DNA from: Saccharospirillum sp035704555
Lineage (GTDB): Bacteria; Pseudomonadota; Gammaproteobacteria; Pseudomonadales; Natronospirillaceae
Direction: 5' to 3'
Length of the DNA stretch: 10,533 bases
Assembly: GCA_035704555.1 (NCBI GenBank)
Contig: DASSWT010000041.1
Location: 1-10,533 of the forward strand
Notes under the pieces: model-generated
The model's input: the letters and a program-made list of their open reading frames with translations, nothing else
What the model was told of the DNA's origin: nothing
Databases searched by the model: none
Made by a program: the position numbers and the translations under genes
Shown: positions 6,135 through 10,533 of the stretch, in pieces
Layout: the number at the start of each line of letters is the position of its first letter
Position numbering within the stretch: the first letter of the stretch is position 1

Positions 6135-7691
6135 TTACTCGTTTTCCAGCCGGGCGAACAGGGTGTGCAGTGAAACCCGTTCCAGCTCCGGTTTAACGAC
6201 ACCGGATTCCAGCTTGGTCAGATCCATGATCGCCTTGAACGACTCGCTCATCTGTCGCTGTGTCTCTTTCAGCCGGTCGAACAATACAATGCCTTCCCGA
6301 TTTAGAATGTGCGGCTTTATGCATTCGAGGAAGACATTCATCGAATGTAATGGCTGACTTAAATCGTGGCTGCTATGAGCGATGAAACGGGACTTGGCAT
6401 TACTGATGTATTCCATCCTGTGCCGTTCTTCACGCAGCGCCCTTATTCGCAATACCATGGCAACAACGTGAACCAGCATATGCAGAATCAGAATGTATAA
6501 GCCGTGAATCATCTTGTAGGAAACATCGACTTGCCGGGTTTCCGCTGCGGGCACAACCAGCGTGAACACCACCTGAAAAATAGACACCACCATGGGTAAC
6601 CAGCCAAGAATGTAGATCCAGTAGTAATGACCTTCCGACCGGGCCTTGGCCAAACCCGACCCGAGAATAACCAGTGAAACCACTGCATAGTTCAGGGCGT
6701 AGAGCGCGATATTGGTATTAAAAGAGACCTGGGTTCCCACCACCGCGACGAGAACGGTAAAGAGCGCGGTATTCACAAAGACCCGGTACCAGGTGCCCGA
6801 GTGTCGGTTTATCTGTAAAAAACTGGCCGCAAAGGCGGTGAGCGACAGCAGTGAGAAGGTGACCAACCACCAGAACAATGCCGTCTTTTCATAGGTTGAT
6901 TGCCACAGGATTCCCGGAAAACTGCTGTGTTCGAGGTAATAGCAAAGCATCAGCAGCGACGACACAGACCCCCAGAAAAAGGTCTGGTCGGCGATCAGCA
7001 ACCAGCAGATAAAGCCCAGCAAGATCATCCCCAGAATGACCCCTACCGCCAGCTTGAACGCAATATCCATCTGCGCCGTCCATGTCTGATACTGATCGTC
7101 ACTCATCAGCGCTATATAGGGGTGCCAGGCAACATGGTTCGCTTCAAGTTTTACAATAATCTGATAGGCCATCCCGGGTTCAAGGCTGACGCTCACTGCA
7201 CGCCCCAGGGTATTAATGTCTGAGCGGCCGTTCAAACCGGACTGTCCGATCGTGTAGAGCACTTGCCCCTCCCAGTCACGGATCAGCACTTCGGGTTGCT
7301 GATACCCGAAATTACTGATGTGCACGACCCAGTCACTGGTCTCTGTTTCATTCAGAACCCGGGTGGAGAGCCAGTAGCGACGGTGCTGCTTGAAGTCGGG
7401 AGCCAGGCCGAAACTCGACGCTTGCGGAAATACATCCGGAGCGTCTTCGAGCGTTTGGCCTTTCGGGGCGGGTATAAAGCCCGACGCGTACCTCAATGAT
7501 GCCAGGGAGTACCGGGTATCGGTGCGGTCAAGATCCAGGATGGCGGAACCGGTATCGGCATTAAAATAAAGGTCCGGTTCCTCTGCACTAGCGGTATTGA
7601 CCGCGCAGGAGAGCCACAGCAACACAAGGAGAACCGGAACAGGGGAAACCCATCGATGGCGGCCAGAATGGCAATTAGAAAGTCTATACAT
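6135..7691 (-). CDS. N-terminal part of the sensor kinase: signal peptide, DISMED2, 7TM, HisKA
   Basis: If the TAA is real, this 518-residue protein is what the ribosome makes. It begins at ATG 7691, with GGGG about 5 nt upstream. A cleavable signal peptide leads to a periplasmic DISMED2-type domain, thought to bind carbohydrates or other small ligands. Seven hydrophobic helices follow, near residues 211-233, 239-254, 271-292, 304-322, 328-347, 356-380 and 395-416. A short coiled segment leads into HisKA, with the phospho-accepting H442 in SSHDLSQPLHSM. Translation ends before any ATP-binding domain, so the product can dimerise and be phosphorylated in trans at most. Together with the downstream fragment it forms one original gene. 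Confidence 0.8.
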   Translation of the reverse strand: MYRLSNCHSGRHRWVSPVPVLLVLLWLSCAVNTASAEEPDLYFNADTGSAILDLDRTDTRYSLASLRYASGFIPAPKGQTLEDAPDVFPQASSFGLAPDFKQHRRYWLSTRVLNETETSDWVVHISNFGYQQPEVLIRDWEGQVLYTIGQSGLNGRSDINTLGRAVSVSLEPGMAYQIIVKLEANHVAWHPYIALMSDDQYQTWTAQMDIAFKLAVGVILGMILLGFICWLLIADQTFFWGSVSSLLMLCYYLEHSSFPGILWQSTYEKTALFWWLVTFSLLSLTAFAASFLQINRHSGTWYRVFVNTALFTVLVAVVGTQVSFNTNIALYALNYAVVSLVILGSGLAKARSEGHYYWIYILGWLPMVVSIFQVVFTLVVPAAETRQVDVSYKMIHGLYILILHMLVHVVAMVLRIRALREERHRMEYISNAKSRFIAHSSHDLSQPLHSMNVFLECIKPHILNREGIVLFDRLKETQRQMSESFKAIMDLTKLESGVVKPELERVSLHTLFARLENE

Positions 7692-7977
7692 GCAGGCCCC
7701 GGAATCCTTCCTTACGGTTGGCCAATACCATTCGATGATGCATCAACATGGCCATTCAGCCGGTAAAATGACCCGATTCCCAGGCGCTGTCAATAATGGC
7801 ATCCGCAGAGGCCACCCCCGTTTAATTCTCTTATTGGGCACTGTGTTACATCCGAAGCCAGTCAATACAGGGATTGTAATGCCCCGAGAATGGCATCTCA
7901 CCCCGACATATATAGGGGTAGCGTTTTCGGGAGGTGTGTCAGATGGGCTGAGAAACTGAGGTCTTTTTACAAGCCAT
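7692..7977. other. Non-coding region upstream of the sensor kinase, candidate promoter and palindromes
   Basis: No supported gene lies here. Upstream of the kinase on the minus strand there is a perfect -35 box TTGACA (7788-7793) with a poor -10 CATTTT (7765-7770), spacing 17. Closer to the start are two perfect palindromes, TGATGCATCA (7736-7745) and ATGGCCAT (7748-7755), possible protein-binding sites. Short direct repeats occur: AATGGCATC at 7795-7803 and 7889-7897, and GTCAATA at 7790-7796 and 7861-7867. ACCCC and GGGGT flank an AT-rich GACATATATA core near 7900-7920. The regulatory meaning of all of these is uncertain. Confidence 0.3.
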
Positions 7978-8013
7978 AAAAAAAAGCCCGGACATTGCTG
8001 TTCGGGCTTTTTT
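7978..8013 (-). terminator. Bidirectional intrinsic terminator, distal copy
   Basis: GCCCGGACA (7986-7994) pairs with TGTTCGGGC (7999-8007) around loop TTGC, with one G-T wobble. Eight A's precede it and six T's follow, so it can act on both strands. On the minus strand it ends transcripts of the tRNA region with an eight-base T-run. It also protects against read-through from the tRNA region toward the kinase gene. It is nearly identical to the terminator at 8116-8149, 136 bp away. Confidence 0.85.
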
Positions 8014-8018
8014 GTTTT

Positions 8019-8113
8019 TGGTAGCGGGGGCGGGATTTAACCGGCCGGCGCCCCGGCTACGATCTTCGGGTTATGTGCCCGGCGAGCTACCAGACGCCCA
8101 CTTTTCCCAGGCA
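8019..8113 (-). pseudogene. Decayed second copy of tRNA-fMet
   Basis: The region aligns with the intact tRNA-fMet at 8153-8229 but cannot fold as a tRNA. It keeps the CCA end, the 3' acceptor half CCCCCGC, D-loop GTCTGGTAG, and an anticodon arm with GGG/CCC pairs and triplet CAT. The base before the anticodon, the invariant U33, has become A (loop CACATAA). The 5' acceptor half reads GCCTGGG and cannot pair with the 3' half. A GC-rich insertion of about 15 nt sits before the T arm and forms its own hairpin (GCCGG 8044-8048 with CCGGC 8053-8057). One base is lost from the T loop. It lies between the two terminators and would be made only by read-through from the intact tRNA. A non-tRNA RNA role cannot be excluded. 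Confidence 0.8.
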
Positions 8114-8115
8114 TT

Positions 8116-8149
8116 AAAAAAGCCCGAACATTGCTGTTCGGGCTTTTTT
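8116..8149 (-). terminator. Bidirectional intrinsic terminator of tRNA-fMet
   Basis: GCCCGAACA (8122-8130) pairs perfectly with TGTTCGGGC (8135-8143), a 9-bp stem with loop TTGC. Six A's precede and six T's follow, so it works in both directions. On the minus strand the hairpin unit begins 3 nt after the CCA end of the tRNA and ends in six T's. Confidence 0.9.
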
Positions 8150-8152
8150 ATT

Positions 8153-8229
<77 letters not shown>

Positions 8230-8244
8230 ATAACCTGTTTAGAG

Positions 8245-8276
8245 AGTGTTTCTTATCGATTTTCTGATAAGACACT
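8245..8276 (-). other. Hairpin in the tRNA-fMet leader transcript
   Basis: AGTG (8245-8248) and TCTTATC (8251-8257) pair with GATAAGA (8266-8272) and CACT (8273-8276). This is an 11-bp stem with a 2-nt bulge and an 8-nt loop. It lies 15 nt before the mature tRNA 5' end, where it could serve as a processing signal or affect RNase P access. A smaller hairpin, TGACC (8310-8314) with GGTCA (8319-8323), lies further up the leader. No U-tract follows on the minus strand, so it is not a terminator. Function is inferred. Confidence 0.45.
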
Positions 8277-8343
8277 GGCACCCGATTCTGGTTCGGTTGC
8301 CTGCTTTGCTGACCGCTTGGTCACTGCCTCTCAACGGGGACGC

Positions 8344-8372
8344 ATATTAATGACGACCCCGTTAGCTGTCAA
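8344..8372 (-). promoter_or_regulatory. Sigma70-type promoter of tRNA-fMet, with inverted repeats over both boxes
   Basis: On the minus strand the -35 box is a perfect TTGACA (8367-8372), then exactly 17 nt, then TAATAT (8344-8349). GCGTCCCC follows directly, a GC-rich discriminator as in stable-RNA promoters under stringent control. Transcription would begin near 8337, about 108 nt before the tRNA. The -35 box lies in the loop of an inverted repeat (GTTAG 8361-8365, CTAAC 8373-8377). The -10 box lies between AACGGGG (8333-8339) and CCCCGTT (8357-8363). The promoter sits just after the end of the DUF349 gene, and no hairpin terminator is visible for that gene. Confidence 0.8.
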
Positions 8373-8403
8373 CTAACTTTATGATTTTTTTCAGTTTTTT
8401 CTG

Positions 8404-10533
8404 TCAGGCCGACCCCATCCAGGTCAATCGAGCCTGTTTCATTCGCGCCATCAGGGCATCGAATTGCGCTTCATCATGCGCTGGCGTGGCAAGCCAGGCA
8501 ACAACGGCCTGATCAATGTCATTCTGATCCACTTGCTGGCCAAGGCCGTCAGTCAGACGCTGCACCTGCAATTCCATGCGCAGTGCCTTATCGGCCTCGG
8601 GGGTGTCGGCCCGGGCCAGGATTTCCAGCTCGACGGTTTTACGACGCAGGGCATCCTCTTCTGCAGCCGGTGCCTGCCATTGCGACAAAGAGTTCAGCAG
8701 GTCCGAAGCCGGAGCAGGCACCTTGCTCAGCGTCTGCCACTCCTGTTCTGCGGCGTCCATCGAATCACATTCAAAGCGGGCACGCCGGCTCCAGTCGAAC
8801 AGGGCTTGCCAGTGTTGATCCTGCTGCCGGACTTTTAGGTCCTTGCACCGGGCCTGAAACTGCTGATTCAAGCGGTCGAACCGGTCCTGCAGGGCTTTAT
8901 AGTCGGCTTTGGGCAGGGTACCCAGGGCACTGTACTGCGCTTTCAATGCATCAAAGCGATCCTTCACCGCCAGAAGTTCAGCTTCGGTTAGCAGGGCTTC
9001 CATATCGGCCAGAATGTGCTCAGCCTGCTCTTTATGGGCATTCAAATCGGCTTTGAACACCTCTGCCGCCGCCTCGCGCCGGGCAAACAGCTCGTCGCAA
9101 ATGGCCCGAAACGATTTCCACAATGCCTGTTCATCCCGCCGCGCCAGATGCCCGGCCTGCTGCCATTCGCGCTGCAGTTGCTTCGCCGCTTCAGTAGCCT
9201 GACGCGAATCGGGTTCTTCCAGCAAGGCCTGAGCCCGGTCGATGATGGCCAGCTTCGCGTCTTTGAACACCTGCTGCTCGCTTTGCAGCCGGTCGCGAAG
9301 ACGCTGGAAAACGGCGTCAAAATCAGCCTGAACCGCTTTATTGGCGGCCCGGTCCACCGGTGAAAACCGGCGCCAGTCGTTACGCGCCAGGGTGAGTACC
9401 CGGTCCAGCTCTTTCAGATCCAGCCCCTGGGTTTCTATCAACTGCTCATATTGCCCCAGTTGCTCTGCCAGCGCCTGGCGCTGACGCAAATTCAGTGCCC
9501 GCAGCTTGCCCTGCTCCTCGAAAAAGGTTTTGCACGGTTCGTATGCCTGCTGTGCCAGATCGTGAAAGGTTTCCCACAGCGCCTGATGCTGGTTTTGCAG
9601 CCCGCGGCTCAGCATTCGCCATTCATCCTGCATATCGCGAATCTGCCGGGCCCGGTCCTCCGGCGGCAACGACTGCTCCAGCAAGTGGCGCATGCGCTCG
9701 ATCAGGGCCTCTTTTTTGGGCAGTACCGCAAAGCTCTGCCAGTCGCGTAACTTCTCAACAGCCTGTTCGGTTTCTTCAAACTGACGAAACAGACCATGGT
9801 GCTCGTCCGGGTTGAGGTCGACCACGGCATCGCGAATACCCTGCAACAGGCCGGAAGCGCGCTTCAGGTGGCCATCGTTGATGGCACCCTGACACCGCCG
9901 AATCAGGCCGCGCGCCTGTCGCACTGCCTGAATGCTCTGTTTGCGGTGCTCGGCGAGCTGATCGTGGTGAATCTTAACCGCGTGCTCCACCCGGGCCTTC
10001 AACGCCGGCTCCGGCTCGCCCTCAGGCCAGTCGAGGCTGTGCAGCCATTCATCCAGCGCATGAGCCGCCGCGTCGTTCCGGGCGGGGTCGGATTCAACGG
10101 CGGGCAGCAATTCTGTCAGTGGACCGTGACGCTCGATGAGCCTTACCAGTGTATTCAACGAAGTCTCATAGGTGGTGCACAGCCGGTGAAAGGCCCGTTC
10201 TTCATCCCGATTGGCACGCTGCGTCTGTTCCGTCTGGCGCCACTGATGCTGTTGCTCCGTTAAATACAGAAGGGCTTCACGCACCTGGGTCTGGTCGATG
10301 TCCGGTTGATCGAGCCGGTCTTTCAGATCCTGCCAGAGGTGCTGAATCAGCGCGCCCCGTTGCGGGTCGTTGGCGGCTTCCTCTTGCTCCGACTCGTGTT
10401 CTGGCTCATTAAAGGTTTCAGCAATAATCGATTCGGTTGAGTCTGAGGCGTTATCCGCCCCGGCTGATACCGGTGCAGTACCAGCCTCCTCAGCCTCTGC
10501 TGCGGGCTTGGCAGGAACCCGCGCCAGCGCTGC
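8404..10533 (-). CDS. DUF349 repeat protein (N-terminus outside window)
   Basis: A long, charged, almost wholly helical protein of unknown function. The frame stays open to the window edge, so the GTG at 10284 is internal and the real start lies upstream; 709 residues are visible. Residues 1-56 form an acidic, low-complexity linker rich in Glu, Ala and Ser. The rest has the DUF349 pattern of a Trp, a turn, then L-W..F with a charged helix. Repeats are seen near residues 296-340 (DEWRMLSRG...LWETFHDLAQQAYEP), 376-423 (NDWRRFSPVDR...), 449-493 (REWQQAGHL...LWKSFRAICDELFARRE) and 523-563 (weaker). No signal peptide, membrane segment or catalytic motif is visible, so it is probably a cytoplasmic coiled-coil protein. 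It ends just upstream of the tRNA-fMet promoter and may be partly co-transcribed with it. Confidence 0.88.
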   Translation of the reverse strand, partial: AALARVPAKPAAEAEEAGTAPVSAGADNASDSTESIIAETFNEPEHESEQEEAANDPQRGALIQHLWQDLKDRLDQPDIDQTQVREALLYLTEQQHQWRQTEQTQRANRDEERAFHRLCTTYETSLNTLVRLIERHGPLTELLPAVESDPARNDAAAHALDEWLHSLDWPEGEPEPALKARVEHAVKIHHDQLAEHRKQSIQAVRQARGLIRRCQGAINDGHLKRASGLLQGIRDAVVDLNPDEHHGLFRQFEETEQAVEKLRDWQSFAVLPKKEALIERMRHLLEQSLPPEDRARQIRDMQDEWRMLSRGLQNQHQALWETFHDLAQQAYEPCKTFFEEQGKLRALNLRQRQALAEQLGQYEQLIETQGLDLKELDRVLTLARNDWRRFSPVDRAANKAVQADFDAVFQRLRDRLQSEQQVFKDAKLAIIDRAQALLEEPDSRQATEAAKQLQREWQQAGHLARRDEQALWKSFRAICDELFARREAAAEVFKADLNAHKEQAEHILADMEALLTEAELLAVKDRFDALKAQYSALGTLPKADYKALQDRFDRLNQQFQARCKDLKVRQQDQHWQALFDWSRRARFECDSMDAAEQEWQTLSKVPAPASDLLNSLSQWQAPAAEEDALRRKTVELEILARADTPEADKALRMELQVQRLTDGLGQQVDQNDIDQAVVAWLATPAHDEAQFDALMARMKQARLTWMGSA

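Larger units (their letters stand above)
5328..7691 (-). pseudogene. 7TMR-DISM sensor histidine kinase interrupted by one in-frame stop
   Basis: Read straight through, this is one 787-codon frame with a single defect: TAA at 6135-6137 (codon 519). Both halves are in the same frame, so there is no frameshift. Order of parts: signal peptide (1-36, ending ASA), extracellular DISMED2-like domain (about 40-190), seven membrane helices (about 211-416), HisKA with H442, then the stop. After it come HATPase_c (N-box about 550-560, DTGRG 583-587, GSGIGLS 612-618) and a receiver-like tail (about 667-775). The stop falls in the linker LENE-*-HILALAKRLEL, where related kinases often carry an aromatic residue, so TAC or TAT changed to TAA is the simplest origin. 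Coding quality after the stop is normal, which points to a recent mutation, a sequencing error or tolerated readthrough rather than old decay. Confidence 0.85.

Noticed and set aside
7597..7959. Plus-strand 120-codon reading frame across the kinase start and its upstream region
   Set aside because: It is antisense to the signal-peptide part of the kinase, has no recognisable domain, and its composition mirrors the opposite strand.
8464..9363. Several long plus-strand frames opposite the DUF349 gene
   Set aside because: They are shadows of a GC-rich gene on the minus strand, with no ribosome-binding sites or known motifs.

Overview
The window looks like chromosomal DNA of a marine-type gammaproteobacterium, perhaps Oceanospirillales or Marinobacter-like. 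This rests on moderate GC, a GntR regulator close to the E. coli protein in length and sequence, an initiator tRNA of gammaproteobacterial type, and a TRAP transporter in place of GntT/GntU. I see no plasmid, phage, IS or CRISPR signature. The genus is a guess.

Left part, plus strand (1-3384): a compact operon with the 3' part of a TRAP substrate-binding protein gene (dctP-type), the small and large membrane subunits (dctQ, dctM), and gluconokinase (gntK). Two short hairpins lie between dctP and dctQ. Only 1 nt separates dctM from gntK. Convergent to it on the minus strand is a LacI-family GntR regulator (3540-4535), with a hairpin terminator between. Together this reads as uptake of gluconate or a similar sugar acid, phosphorylation to 6-phosphogluconate, and repression in the absence of substrate.

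Middle part, minus strand (4663-7691): a two-component system. The sensor has a signal peptide, a 7TMR-DISM sensor region, HisKA and HATPase domains and a C-terminal receiver-like domain that has lost its catalytic residues. Its frame is cut by a single in-frame TAA at 6135-6137, exactly between the HisKA and ATPase domains. The next gene is an intact NarL/LuxR response regulator.

Right part, minus strand (7978-8372): an initiator tRNA-fMet gene with a near-consensus sigma70 promoter and a long structured leader. Downstream lies a diverged second copy of the tRNA, and each copy is followed by nearly the same bidirectional terminator. The decayed copy keeps the D arm, anticodon arm and CCA end, but has lost U33, the acceptor stem and the T arm. 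The window ends inside a long helical DUF349-repeat protein gene (8404 to beyond 10533).

Most notable are the nonsense-split sensor kinase, its catalytically dead receiver domain, the tRNA-fMet/terminator duplication with one decayed copy, and the inverted repeats over both promoter elements of the tRNA gene. I found no clearly new multi-gene system.
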